Shown here one piece after another: positions 1 through 12,200 of a stretch of DNA of 64,000 nucleotides. Position 1 is the stretch's first letter; the number at the start of each line of letters is the position of its first letter. The notes beneath the pieces were generated by a model that saw nothing but the letters and a program-made list of their open reading frames with translations, did not search any database and was not told the origin of the DNA. The stretch comes from Tethya wilhelma (taxonomy: Eukaryota; Porifera; Demospongiae; Tethyida; Tethyidae), in NCBI GenBank assembly GCA_964030475.1, contig CAXIPT010000002.1, forward strand, positions 2,899,289 to 2,963,288, written 5' to 3'. Made by a program: the position numbers and the translations under genes.

Positions 1-83
<83 letters not shown>
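1..83. repeat. (CA)n microsatellite
   Basis: About 40 CA units fill the start of the window and end five bases before the splice acceptor CTCACAG of the receptor exon. The repeat therefore lies where the pyrimidine tract of the intron would be. Confidence 0.95.
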
Positions 84-88
<5 letters not shown>

Positions 89-89
89 G

Positions 90-1028
90 CACCTCCTGGT
101 GGGGGATCAGACACCTCTGATGGTCCTACCAGTGCTCCTGCCTACGCCATCGCTGTCATCACCGTCCTAGCCTTCATTGTGGTCGTCATTTCAATCATTA
201 TCGTAATAGTCCTCATCGTTCACTTCAACGGACCTCGTTCCAAGGGTACAAGCACCGGTACCCCTACCATAACGATGACAATCGACTCGGGGTCGTACGG
301 CGAACCGAGTCTCAACGAACTCTTGGAAGATTCCGGAAGTGGATCCGGTCTACCATTGCTGACTCAGCGCTCCATTGCAGGACAGATTGCACTCCACGAA
401 CTCATTGGTAAGGGACGATTCGGAGAGGTCTGGAAGGGAACGTACAAGGGGGACGAGGTAGCCGTGAAAATTTTCCACACTAGAGAAGAAACGTCTTGGT
501 TCCACGAGGTTGAGATTTACCAGACGTGTCTCATCCGTCACCCAAACATCTTACGTTTCATAGCTGCCGATAATAAGGACATCGGAATACAGACCCAATT
601 GTGGCTGATCACCGAATTTTGTGAGTACGGTTCACTCTACGATCTACTGATACAGCGTACCCTGGACAAGACCACGGTACTGAGGTTGTGCTACTCTGCT
701 TCAAGTGGGATCGATCATCTCCACACTGAGATTGTTGGCAAGGAAGGCAAACCATCGATTGCTCATCGCGATCTTAAAAGTCGAAATATTCTTGTGAAGG
801 GTGACTTTACGTGTTGTATTGCTGATTTGGGTCTGTCCTTGAGGTACGATCGGTCTAGCGATTCGATGGAGGAGCCCCTGTCCAAACGAGCTGGAACGAA
901 GCGGTATCTTGCACCGGAGATTATTGACGAGTCGATAAGTATGAAGAATTTTGAGTCATTTAAGAGAGCTGATATTTATTCGTTTGGACTCGTGATGTGG
1001 GAGATAGCGAGAAGAGGAGAGTGTGAAG
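90..1028 (+). CDS. TGF-beta superfamily type I receptor Ser/Thr kinase, partial
   Basis: Membrane receptor kinase of the TGF-beta/activin/BMP pathway; the type II partner phosphorylates its GS box and it then phosphorylates R-Smads. The exon opens after an AG at 88-89 with no start codon, so signal peptide and ligand-binding exons lie off the window. In order: a hydrophobic membrane segment (about 143-230), the GS box [18 protein letters not shown], the glycine loop [11 protein letters not shown], the lysine in VAVKIF, an L45-loop region [14 protein letters not shown] resembling the activin/TGF-beta (Smad2/3) class more than the BMP class, the catalytic HRDLKSRN, the DLG motif and GTKRYLAPE. 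The exon probably ends at GAAG/GTGAGG (1028), just after the WEIARR segment. The last kinase subdomains are not visible downstream; a contig join lies at 2125. Family identity is secure, the subclass less so. Confidence 0.93.
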
Positions 1029-1110
1029 GTGAGGGTGTGAGGGTGTGAGGGGTGATGAGTGATAGATGTGAGGGTGTGAGGGGTGATGGGTGAGTGTGTG
1101 ATGTGTATGA
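1029..1110. repeat. GTGAGGG-type minisatellite in receptor intron
   Basis: Imperfect direct repeats of GTGAGGGTGTGAGGGGTGATG start exactly at the presumed splice donor, making several alternative GTGAGG donors. G-rich on the plus strand. Confidence 0.7.
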
Positions 1111-2124
1111 GTGCATGAAGGTGTCATAGTTATAGTATGGGGAGGGGTTGCCAAACAATTAATGGTGTGAGTTTCGAAATTGCAAAAGTTCATAATAATA
1201 ATTATCAGAGCAAAAAAAATTGTGCAAGTGTGCTAGCTGAGATCTCTTAATAATGTTATCCCCTAATAATGTTATTACACATCAAAGTTATAGCCTTACT
1301 CATATTTCCTTGAGCTGAGTCCCTTCATGTTCCCCAACCTAACCAAGAGTGTCTGGAAATCCTAAGAGTGTGCTCCTGCAGTACCATTTTGATGTGAACC
1401 AAACCCTTTTATAGTACCTCATCAAATGTACAGAGCAGGAAGGTGTCCCATGCAACTAGGCAGCCATGAGAGAACAATGAAATCTTAAGATCTTTTGAAC
1501 TTTTGTACCCTAAACAGTGGAAGCAATAGAGTCTTTTGAGATGTGGTTTCTTTAAGATTAGCAGACAATGGGAATACAGGTAGAACTCTAATAATGAATC
1601 AGTTCCATTGTCTAGAGCCAATTATCTTTCTCAAATTTCCTCATTCAAAAAAAAAGCTTTGTTTTTAGCTTATAGCCTATAGTAGCTGGATGTATTATGG
1701 TAATCAAATTCAAGTATGTAACTACTATAGTTGCATGTGCTTTTTCTACATGTGTAGGAAATGTTAACTTGGAAGTGTCCAATTGTACCTCCATTTAGCA
1801 CTAAAGGTATATCCCTTTGCAACCCATTATTCCTCACTTAACCCTCTCTCCCTAATGAGTCTTTGACATGATGCTATACATGATTCTCTCCACAGGAATC
1901 AATTGCAATGCATGCACCACATTTGTAGGTCAATTTGACCCTGTGTACTTATTACATGGCCATTTACTGAGCATCTAAAACTTGATAATAAACTTTTCGA
2001 TTGTGCATTGTTATGCCTTGCGTGTGTATGAGGGGGGGGAGGGAGTTACTCACAAAAGTGTGAAGTATATGTGTGTCTGAGTTTTTCAGTGTAAAAATAT
2101 GTTAACTGTTCACAAGCATGCTCT
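1111..2124. other. Non-coding stretch, no exon seen
   Basis: I looked here for the missing C-terminal kinase exon (conserved WQ, RP.IP and CW motifs of subdomains X-XI) and did not find it. AT-rich sequence without a convincing open frame; it ends at the single N at 2125. Confidence 0.6.
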
Positions 2125-2125
2125 N

Positions 2126-2470
2126 AAAAATTAGTAGTGTAGGAATGGGCAGTGCAGTAAAAAGTATTGGAACAAGGCGTGTCTCAATTTCGGCACATGA
2201 CTACTTCATTTTTTTATACCCAACTCTTGGCTGGCAGCCCAGTTTAAGTTACCTGTTTGCTATAGTTTGCTCCACTGCTTAGCCTACTAATTATAGTAGA
2301 AATATGAACCAATGCACTATTGTATGATCATATTGCATTTATGACACTTCTAGGATCCTTACAAGGGATCAAGATATAATAAAAATGAAGTAGTCATGTG
2401 CCGAAATTGAGACACGCCTTGTTCCAATACTTTTTACTGCACTGCCCATTCCTACACTACTAATTTTTTT
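2126..2470. mobile_element. Foldback MITE, family M (complete)
   Basis: Two arms of about 85 bp (2126-2213 and 2384-2470) are near-perfect inverted copies: one runs TAGTAGTGTAGGAATGGGCA to GGCACATGACTACTTCATTT and the other is its reverse complement. The roughly 170-bp centre is non-coding. The same arms recur more than a dozen times in the window. No transposase. Confidence 0.9.
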
Positions 2471-3689
2471 GAAATATAATTATAACCCAAAATTTTTCAA
2501 CATGTATAATGCCAAGTAGTCACGCTTAGCATACCAACAAAACTGATTTAATTTTGTCCTGCTGCTGGTTTGAAACCTTCCTTTCTGGGGTAACTTAAAC
2601 TCCAGTATCACATTGGAGCTGGGATGCTGCTTCCTCAGATGCTATACTTGTCTCTTGTGCGGGTTCTAGTTCACGATCCAGTAATCCAGTTAGTTTCTAT
2701 AGTGGTAGACATGTATGGTCACAGTAATACTAGCTTGAAAATTGAATGCTATCTAATTCTGTCCTGTATACATGTATTGCAAGCATGATCTACTAGGCTT
2801 ACCCTCTCTCTCTCTCTTCATAAGCAGCTCTGAGTCTGCCACTATTTGGCAATGAACCATCATGGATATTGGTGGCCTGCTTGATGATCTCTTTCAATAT
2901 CTGAAATCAGTACCAACAGGCTGAGCCTTCTCAAAACTTGGTCTTGCACTAGATACTTGTGGACCTCTGGAATATAGTTGGAATGGCATCAGATTTATGT
3001 CTTCTTTTCTCCTGCATGCCCCTCAGATCTGATCAGAGAAGTCAGGCAACCTCAAAATGGTCTCAGGCTGGACCTGACCAATTTGCTCTTGTTCTCTGTA
3101 TTTTTTTTACCCATTGCAACGTATAACAGGATCTTTGGGAACTTGAAAAGACTGACATCTTCACAATATGTGTTAGAACATCCTGCAGCAACTCAGCGCT
3201 TCACTATGGGGGCTAGAAAACAGCAACCAGGCTATGCTTTGTGCTTCTTTGCGCTGAACGCGTTCCCCCCCGTGACGTCACACGTAAACCCCGCCCATCA
3301 AGGAAATACATTGCAATCTCATTTTGCAGTGATTTTTTAGCTCAATTCTTGGGGTTATTGTCCACTGTAGACTTGCAATAAAAAAAAACAAGCCTGATAT
3401 TCCAAATGTACACCACCTGAGCTACAGTTTGATACCAAAAAATAAATTTTTCAGTTTTTCATGTCAGCCCCCCTTTAATTTTGCACAAAGTTAACAATAA
3501 TTTATTTTATGTTGCCAATATTCTATATCGATCTGTCAATACTATACAGAATCATGACATGGTCCTTTTGTTCTGAGATACAGTCTGTAGATAGTGGTGA
3601 AACTCATGAGTCATCATAGTGAATAATTTAATTCACGCGTATTAGATATATAGACAGGAAGTAAAATTACTGATGCGTAGCAGCTCTAC

Positions 3690-3731
<42 letters not shown>

Positions 3732-4214
3732 GTGGAATACACGCCACCAAAGGCGCAAAGAAAAAAAAACTACAGTACATAAAATTAATAATAGTAATTA
3801 GATATAAGTAAAGGAGAAGAGAATAGCTAGAAAATATTAGTCACAGCACAAATGAGTATATGTGCTTCCTGGTCAGGTGAGGAACCAGCTTGTGATGATC
3901 TCACTGCTCGAATATAGTTACCACGATACACATCCTCATTACAATAAACTTTTTGGAGTCTAGGATAAAATTTAATATTAAAACCGGGGACCGAGTATGC
4001 TGACTGGAGACTGTCCAGAAAGAGATTTCAAATGAATGAACTCTGGGATCTGAGTGATCTTTGATAAAAGGCTAAAGAGCGGCGGATAATCTGATTAAAG
4101 AGACTGGGTAATCCTGCAGTACAGTGGAGAACGCATGTGTGACAACGAAAGGGGAGATGCCAAATCTTCCTAAGCGCATTGTTGAAGGAGACTTCCAGAG
4201 TTAAAGTCCCAGTC
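2471..4214. other. Non-coding stretch with (ATT)n microsatellite
   Basis: No supported gene. A 120-codon open frame at 2978-3340 has no recognisable domain. A clean (ATT)n run lies at about 3692-3731. A CRE-like GTGACGTCAC sits near 3272. Confidence 0.6.
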
Positions 4215-4600
4215 TTGTTTCCTTCCTTTTTACAGCATTGCCCATTCCTACACTGCTAATTTTATGAAATTTTTACTATATATAATACTTGTTTGTTCAC
4301 TTTTTTCAACACTAAGGTGCTCAATTGCAATGGAGTATAAGCTTTCAGAGACTGGTCAGTCTCTACAAAAAGCATGAGCTACTGCTTTCAAGTATACACT
4401 GGATGCGCATGCGCATTAAACCACTTGGTCTGTTGACGACCTTTACCTACACCAAGATGGCTACATTCAAGTACAGTATTTTATACCAGAGTTTTAAAAT
4501 GCTTAGATTTTGTTGGTTAAATAGCTTTTAGGCACCAAACGAGTATAAAAGGACGTAGTTCAGATGAAGTCAAGTTGTATGGTAGGCCGTTTGTTTCAAA
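4215..4600 (-). mobile_element. Partial long-TIR element (family L), inverted orientation
   Basis: The sequence from the M-arm end through GCGCATGCGC and CAAGATGGCT matches 16368-16640 closely. It holds the family's conserved motif cluster (NRF1-like site, degraded E-box, AAGATGGC) but lacks the outer TACGTAC terminus. Probably truncated. Confidence 0.8.
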
Positions 4601-4624
4601 ATTATTTTTCTACAATAAAAGGGG

Positions 4625-4890
4625 GAAAAAATTGATTCAATCGATAATCACTCATCAATCCATGGTCACAATCAACTTGATTGATAATTAATCAACTCAG
4701 TCAAGCGATGTACAACTGTGATTTGCAATCAACTTGATTGATTTTAATTATATACCTCAATAGATCAATCAATCACTCAATTAACTGTAATGTTTGCAAT
4801 CGACTTGATCGATATATAATCATCCAAATTGACCAACTCAATCGACCAAAGTGAGCAACCGTGATTTGCAATCAACTTGATTGATTAATA
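4625..4890. repeat. Tandem CAATCAACTTGATTGAT repeat
   Basis: Four copies of a palindromic CAATCAACTTGATTGAT core start near 4669, 4726, 4798 and 4869 (spacing 57, 72, 72). One copy is mutated to CAATCGACTTGATCGAT, keeping the palindrome by paired changes. Confidence 0.75.
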
Positions 4891-4985
4891 TTTACGTATC
4901 GACGCAGCGCACACGTACACCCGGCCGCGCGCGCGCCCGGGCCCACGTGCAAGAGCACGTGATCAATTTTTACTGTGCATGCAGC

Positions 4986-5138
4986 CAGAGGAGGTACGAC
5001 ACGAGTGCGCCTTTGCTGAGCTGGCAAACGGGGTGCACGTGATCAACTCTCATTGTGAAGTATTGCAGTCACATGATTGGAATGTAATTAACAGACTTGC
5101 CAGCTCAGCAAAGGCGCACTCGTGTCGTACCTCCTCTG
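4986..5138. mobile_element. MITE with CAGAGGAGGTA termini
   Basis: Near-perfect inverted arms of about 45 bp (CAGAGGAGGTACGACACGAG to GAGCTGGCAA and its reverse complement) flank a loop of about 65 bp containing CACGTG and TGATCA. A second member with the same outer terminus lies at 12421-12574. Confidence 0.85.
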
Positions 5139-5220
5139 GCATGCAGCTAGCTACGAAGCTATAGTGAACACGTGTACTGTTTGGCGGCTTCAAGCAGATC
5201 AAAAAGTTTTTGTTTCTAGT

Positions 5221-5579
5221 ATGGCTACAGAAGAAAAAAACGAACAGGACCAGGTAAATATACCAGCGGCTGTCGGACTCTTGAATATGGTTAAGTTTTA
5301 CTAGCTATAACCAGTGTATTTTCAGCTTGCAGGTATTTTGAATGAACCGGCTTGGGTATGAGGGGGAAATTTTCTCTAGATTTCGAAGAGAAAATGTAAG
5401 TTAAAATTTTTGTTGGGTTAAAAAATTATGTTCAGGGATTCTAATTAATGCGCCGCTCTGCACGCAGGTTAATGTAGAGACCATCAAGCTGTTGACTGAT
5501 GATCAATTGAATGAATTGGGCATCACAAAAATTGGTGATAGAGCCCAACTGCGTAGAAAATGCCGAGATTCAGAACAAA
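5221..5579 (+). CDS. Two-exon SAM-domain gene fragment
   Basis: Exon 1 (5221-5253) encodes MATEEKNEQDQ and ends at CAG/GTAAAT. Exon 2 (5468-5579) follows a CGCAG acceptor and reads on in frame as VNVETIKLLTDDQLNELGI then GDRAQLRRKCRDSEQ, ending at AAA/GTATGT. LTDDQLNELGI..IGDR.QL is the second half of a sterile alpha motif domain. The first SAM helices are absent, so the copy may be truncated. The next exon would lie past the contig join at 5750. SAM domains usually mediate protein or RNA binding; no specific role can be given. Confidence 0.6.
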
Positions 5580-5750
5580 GTATGTGTGGTTCAGTGCATG
5601 CATGAGTATACTGATATGCTGGATTACTTGCCGGTCTAGGTGAGAGAGTATCCCGTGAAGTGAATTAAGACGGTGATGGGATCACTTCCTACTGTTACAT
5701 ACGATCCAGTAAGCAAGTCATTTTCCTCTATACCAAGAAGACCAAAAAGN

Positions 5751-5785
5751 CATTCCTACTATATGTACTACCGTACGTATGATAA
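5751..5785 (-). mobile_element. Terminus of long-TIR element (family L)
   Basis: ATTCCTACTATATGTACTAC then CGTACGTATGATA just after the N at 5750 is the outer end of family L. The rest is missing at the contig join. Confidence 0.7.
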
Positions 5786-5874
5786 ATTAAGTATCTAGAG
5801 GGATGTTTACTTGCATGATATGCATGCATATAAGCTTGGCGCTCAGTTAACTGTCTGGGAGACGCATGAATGAC

Positions 5875-6115
5875 TGAAAATGAAGTAGTCATGTGCCGGA
5901 ATTCCAAGTCTTGCCTTGTTTCATTACTTTTTCAAGCACTGCACATTCCTACACTGCTATTTTTTTATGAAATTTCTACTACTTGTAATAATGAGAGATC
6001 AAAATGAAAATAAAGTAGTTTTATATATGTACCGAACTGAAACATACATGCCTTGCTTCAATATTTTTACAGCACTGCCCATTCCTATATACACTAATTT
6101 TACTACTTGTAAGGG
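5875..6115. mobile_element. Two diverged family M arms
   Basis: 5875-5985 and 6000-6115 each carry the GAAGTAGTCATGTGCCG to CACTGCCCATTCCTACACT arm, both in the same orientation, so this is not one hairpin but two remnants side by side. Confidence 0.7.
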
Positions 6116-6263
6116 AATGATTAAGAAGTATATGCATCAGGCATTCATAATTTTCATTTTATGGGTTTTATGTAGTCACAATAAGCTATAATGGTGCAAT
6201 GTTAACCATTTAGTCTACAGTATCATATGATTGTAATAATTATGTACACAAACAATAAAACAC

Positions 6264-9200
6264 CTTTGTAGTAATCTCTTTGAATCACTTCCAGTGCTCC
6301 ATAGTCATCACTCATATAAGCTCCATATGCTATGATATCCCAAGAAGGGCAGGGGTGGTCATCAAGAAAGAGTTGCAATATAGCTTCCTTGCGTTTCGAA
6401 AAATCATGATGAACACTCTCAATCTCCTCTACCTTTGATTGTGGTACGCCGAGCCTGCCTGACAGTTCACCATCTGAACTCCAAGCAGAGTCAGGAAGTG
6501 ATTTCAAAACTTCAGAAATATTGTTGATGGTGAGAGTGGGCTCTAAAAATGAAGATAATAATTATAATATTATTGATTGAGTGCATGCATTAACCAATTG
6601 TATGTGATTGACGCGCCGCGTCAACACATGCATGGTCAAACCGCGGTTGACGGGCCGCGGTTAATGCGTCATGGCTGTTCTAGCAACTTTTTTGCAAACA
6701 AAGCAATTAGCTAGCCCTAAACTTTAAACTTCATATACGAATATAGGTAAGGGACTACTCTACTAAAATATCAAGTCAGAGTTAGAACTGCTTGTAAGGC
6801 ATGGCACTACTCGTCACTGAGTGACTAACGATCACGATCTTCGTGATCGCGATTGGAGGGTTTAGAGCAACGTTTCAATTTCCACAAACCTTCAGAGGAT
6901 AAGCTTGAAACTTGCTACATAGGTGCAGAGATAGGTAGGCTATATAGCCATAGCATCGCTTTTGTAAGCCTGGTTGGCTAGCTGGAAAAAAAGCTTTAGA
7001 CATGCAGCTATGTCCTCGCGTATTAGACCCTCCCGTACATTAGGCTTTTTTTACCAGCAAAAGCTTCACTAAGCAACAAGCTATAGACTTGGATTATAGT
7101 TAGCTTGATTGTTGCTTAGCTGCATCATAAAAGAAACTTTGCCCATGCAATCTCTTTTAGTATTAGAAACACAAAAGGAAAGCGTAGCTACTAAAAATTA
7201 AAAATTTAATTTAGCGGATGACGTCATTCACTTCAAAAGAATTCAGCGTATAATCGGTTAATCATACATACGATATTTAGATAATGACTAAATAAATACG
7301 TATTTTTAGCTGAAAAACTACTGTTAGGTAACAGTATGTGACATGCACTTACAAATTATGACATTAAGAACTTTAGCTACTTCTTTTCTGGCTTTTTTTT
7401 CGGTACTTCTATATCATACGTACGGTAGTATGTATAGTAGGAATGGGCCGACTGTCCCATTGACACAATACAAAATGTTCATGCTTATAAACTTTCAGGG
7501 AATGAAAGCTAAGCCTTCAAATGCATTTAATAGCTAGCCTCGTTCCCAGGCTCCCCCCTCTCAGATAGTACGGAAAGGAAAGGGGGGAGCCTGGTCGCCA
7601 ATCTCACCAGACACACGTCATTGGCGATTACAACGTATGGTTGAGAGCGCGCTCTTTCCTGGGTTTTTGCCAACAGCTTTCAAAAGAATTTTACAGTCTG
7701 TGAGATCGAGATAGGAGGGTCAGGTAAGTGAAAAAAGAAAGTAGTTAACAGGAGGCTTGTTGTATTTAGCAGTAGTTCAATTTTATNTTGTTTTCATGCA
7801 ATTGAGCACCTTAGTGTTTAAAAAAGTGAATGAACAAGTATAATAAAAATTTTATAAAAATGAAAAGTGTAGGAATGGGCAGTGCAGTAAAAAGCAATGA
7901 AACAAGGTAAGTCTCTGAATTTCGGCACATGACTACTTCATTTTTGTACCCAACTCTCATACGTTACTGTGTACCTACATTCTACATGCTTGTTACTTTA
8001 TTTAAATTAATCAAGTGATTGCTTGCATTGAGCCAAATGGCTGACAATTATTACTGAATGATGGAATTAGAACTTGCAATCAGTGACTCATAAAAATGAA
8101 GTAGTCATGTGCCGAAATTCAGAGACTTACCTTGTTTCATTGCTTTTTACTGCACTGCCCATTCCTACACTTCTCATTTTTATAAAATTTTAATTATATA
8201 ATAATATATGTCTGTGCTTGGCCACCATTTTGTTCAAATTTTGGGTGGAAATTATCATACGTATGGTAGTACGTATAGTAGGAATGGGCCGACTGTCCCA
8301 TAGACACAATACAAAATGTTGCTCACTATAAAATCTAGTCAAACAAAATTAAGCCTTCAAAGTTGCTCAAAGGCTCTCACTGACAGATTACCAACTGCAT
8401 GCAAGGTCTAAAGCTCACAAAAACTTTCCTCAGCACTCGTAGAGAGCACTAATGAGAAGCCACCATAGTGCCATTTTTGTTCTCTAACGTACTTCCTTAC
8501 TGACTTACTTGAAAACTATTTCCAGTGGGCAGAAGAACCAGAATGTGTTGAACCAACTTTGACAACACAAAGTAAGTTCCTTTCATGGGTAGTATTATTC
8601 CTTTATACTCATTTCAATCTCAAATAGGCCTAAACAAAAACTAGAAAAGCTTTGAAACTTAGTGTATAAATTCATGTACTTCAATGCAGCCATCTTTGCA
8701 TCAAAGGTCATTATCCACGTGGTATTATTTTGCGCATGCGCATTAGCTTCCTCCAGCATAATGAAATGCCTTGTAGCTGCTACTCATTACAAGACATGCT
8801 AGTATCACTGCGTGACATTCAGTAGTTGTAGTTGTGATGAATAAATGAATATCATTATAGTACTTCAGAACTCGAATACAAAGTTTGAACTCAAAAATAA
8901 AGCTAGCTACATTAAAGAAACTATAGAAAAACTTACTACTTCAGACCTCTCAAGTCTCATGCCTTAGGCGTGAGTCTCAGGATTTAGCAAGCAATCTCAC
9001 GCTCTCACGCCCAGTAGTCTTCAATCTCACGCTTCAGAGTGAGCTGTAATCAGCTTCTATTAGCTTCTTTTCCTTGTAAAACCGTTGTACTAGCTAAGCA
9101 CAAAAGCGTGCTAAATTCTTGGCGAGACCATTGTTTTTCGGCATAGGTCGTCAAAATTAAAAACTATCTGGCAAATACACTCAGGATAAATTACGCAAAA

Positions 9201-12200
9201 ACAAGGCTAAATTATGTGCGCACCAGAGGTAGGCATATCTCACGCATTAATTGCTTAATTTCGGCCAATCTCACTCCTAAAAATACAGAGTCTCACACCT
9301 GCAAAAAAATCAGCTTGAGAGCTAAGCTACTTTGTGTTATAAAGCGCCCAGTAAACTTCTGGTACTTTCATAATGAAAAAATATCTTTCTTGTTTACTAA
9401 AACTTTCACATGACTTGCTATAATATTATAATCTTTGCTGATGTCGCAGCTTAGTTGGCACACAAAATAGGTATGTCTTACACCATTCCAAACCTTGAAC
9501 TGTGCTGCACTGCAAAAAAAGTTGTGATTATCACGCAAAAGTGTGCATGAAAAGTTGCCACAATGATGACACAAAAAACATGCGTGAGGGTCATGCACAC
9601 AACTTTTGTGTACTCTGACCATTGGTGCGTGTTCGTTTACACACTGTAGTGTGAAACTCATGCACACCTTCTTTTTTGCGATACTTTTAATTTGCGTAGT
9701 ATTCACACTACAGTTTTTGCAGTGTAATCTTTAATTTTATCCATGCATACCTTTTAATTAGAGAGAATTGTGAGAGAAATAACTAGGGGCTCACTTATAA
9801 TACTTTGATACTGTGCCTGTAGTTCTATTGGCAAGAGGGGTGTGATCAAGCTGAATGAGCTCAAGAAGAGAAGTTTTGTTGCAGTCTTCCAGCCGACTAA
9901 TGACATTTTTGTTATGTAAAATTTGAAGTTTAAAGTGGTATGTACTAGAAACAAAATAGTACTTTGTTTTGAAAAGTTTTTAAACTCCTAGTAATGACAT
10001 TAAAAAGTAAAAAAAAGAATGAATCATTAGTATTCATATATACAAAAGTTACAAATGAAGTGTGGTATGCGTGGACGTTCAATAGTAGATAATTATTGAC
10101 AAGTACAGGCTCTGAATGTCATCCATGTCTTGTAATGTTAAGCTTTTTGTAGGGACTAACCAGTCTCTGATAGTCTCCACACAGTAGTGTTGAAAAAAGT
10201 GAATGAACAAGTAGTAAAAATTTCAAAAAAATAAGCAGTGTAGGAATTGGCAGTGCGGTAAAAAGCATTGGAACAAGGCTTGTCTCAATTTCTACTTCAT
10301 TTTTTATGCCCAACTCTTGGTTGGCAGTCCAGTTTAAGTTGCCTATCATACGTACGGTAGTACGTATAGTAGGAATGGGCCGACTGTCCAATAGAAAATG
10401 TTGCTCACTATAAAAATCTAGTCAAACAAAATTAAGCCTTCAAAGTTGCTCAAAGGCTCTCACTGACAGATTACCAACTGCATGCAAGGTCTAAAGCTCA
10501 CAAAAACTTTCCTCAGCACTCGTAGAGAGCGCTAGTGGGAAGCCACCATAGTGCCATTTTTGTTCTTCTAACTGACTTACTTGAAAAGAATTTCCAGAGA
10601 ACCAGAATGTGTTGAGCCAACTTTGACAGCACAGAGTAAGTTCTTCTCATAGGTACTACATTCCTTGATACTCGTTTTCATCATAAATAGGCCTTAACAA
10701 AAACTAGAGAGCTTTGAAACTTAGTGTATAAATTCATGTACTACAATGCAGCCATCTTTGTGGGTAAAGTTCAAAGGTCATTAATCCACGTGGCATTATT
10801 ATGTGCATGCGCATTAGCCTCCTCTAGCATAATGTAGTGCATACAGCTGCTACTCAAGCTTTTTTTTAGGGACTAACCAGTCTCTGATAGTCTACACACT
10901 GTAGTGTTGAAAAAAGTGGATGAATAAATATTAAAAATTTCAAAAAAATAAGTCGTGTAGGAATAGGCAGTGTGGTAAAAAGTATTGGAACAAGGATGGT
11001 CTCAATTTCGGCACATGACTACTTAATTTTCATTTTTGGTTCTCCAGTTTATTAAGTTACCTGTCTGTTATATTATTTTTACTCCTGGACCACTGCTTAG
11101 CCAACTGATTAGTAGGAATTTGAACCAATGCAGCAGGTACTTATGTGTTGTCATTGCACTTATGACACTGAGGGTCCATATGAGGGAGGCAATAATAAAA
11201 ATGATGTAGTTATGTGCTGAAATTGAGACATTCCTTGTTCCAATACATTTTATCGCACTGCATGCCCATTCCTACACGACTTATTTTTTTGAAATTTTTT
11301 AATTACTACTTGTCTTGTTATGGTTTACTCCACTGCTTAGCCAACTGATTAGCAGTGGCGTAGCCAAACCAGGGCCTACCAGGGCCTGTGCCCTACCATT
11401 AGTTCATCGAGCCCTACCAAATTACCAATCAGCTGGCAGTCTGTTCATTCAGCACAAACTCATGTGAGCAACAAGACTGTAATTTTAATGGCTGGGAAGG
11501 ATATCTGACACTAATAATGACTGATGTAGCAAATTCAGACTGCTCAGAACTTCTAAAATGGCATTTTCAAAGCCAAATTCTCGAAATTTTCGCCGTGAAA
11601 TAAAACGGTAAAGGTCGTCAAGCAAAAAAAGGAGTAGCTCAATTGTTTCAGTGCCCTACCAACTGTTAGTGTCTATAGCTACGCCACTGCTGATTAGATT
11701 AAACCAATGAAGCTATAATATTATGACATTGAGGATCCATATTAGGGATCAAGAATAAATCAAAAATGAAGTAGTCATGTGCCAAAATTGAGACATGCCT
11801 TGTTCCAGTGCTTTTTACCGCACTGCCCATTCCTACACTGTTTATTTTTTTGAATTTTTACTACTTGTAATTATTATGGATCAATGAGCTCATGTAGACT
11901 GCATGGACACGCAAAAGTTAAAAAATACAAAACATTGGAAATGTTAATTGTTTAATGAGACAAAGGAATGACCAAATCGAAAGCAAGCTTATTCCTACAA
12001 TCATGTGACTTTTTTTTTTTAAAATTGATTGCATAATACAGACCGTGACCATACATACTAATTTATTTACCTCGTACTGTCTTTACATATCTCTTAACTT
12101 GCTTCAGAATATTTGCTTGCCCCGTAAAGTGCAACCAACCGGCAATCCAAGTAAAATCAGCAAAAGGACTACATTTTAGATACCATTCTATATATTTTGG

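Noticed and set aside
2820..2910. Possible minus-strand exon (ILKEIIKQATNIHDG)
   Set aside because: An acceptor-like TTTCAG and short open frame exist, but there is no donor, partner exon or recognisable domain.
3020..3070. 5S rRNA-like words (GATCTGATCAGAGAAGT)
   Set aside because: Similarity covers only a few bases and lacks the internal control region.
2978..3340. 120-codon open frame
   Set aside because: No recognisable domain, low-complexity hydrophobic composition and no splice-supported context.
9368..9706. 112-codon minus-strand frame
   Set aside because: Mostly lies within the CACTGCAAAAA-ended MITE and has no domain.
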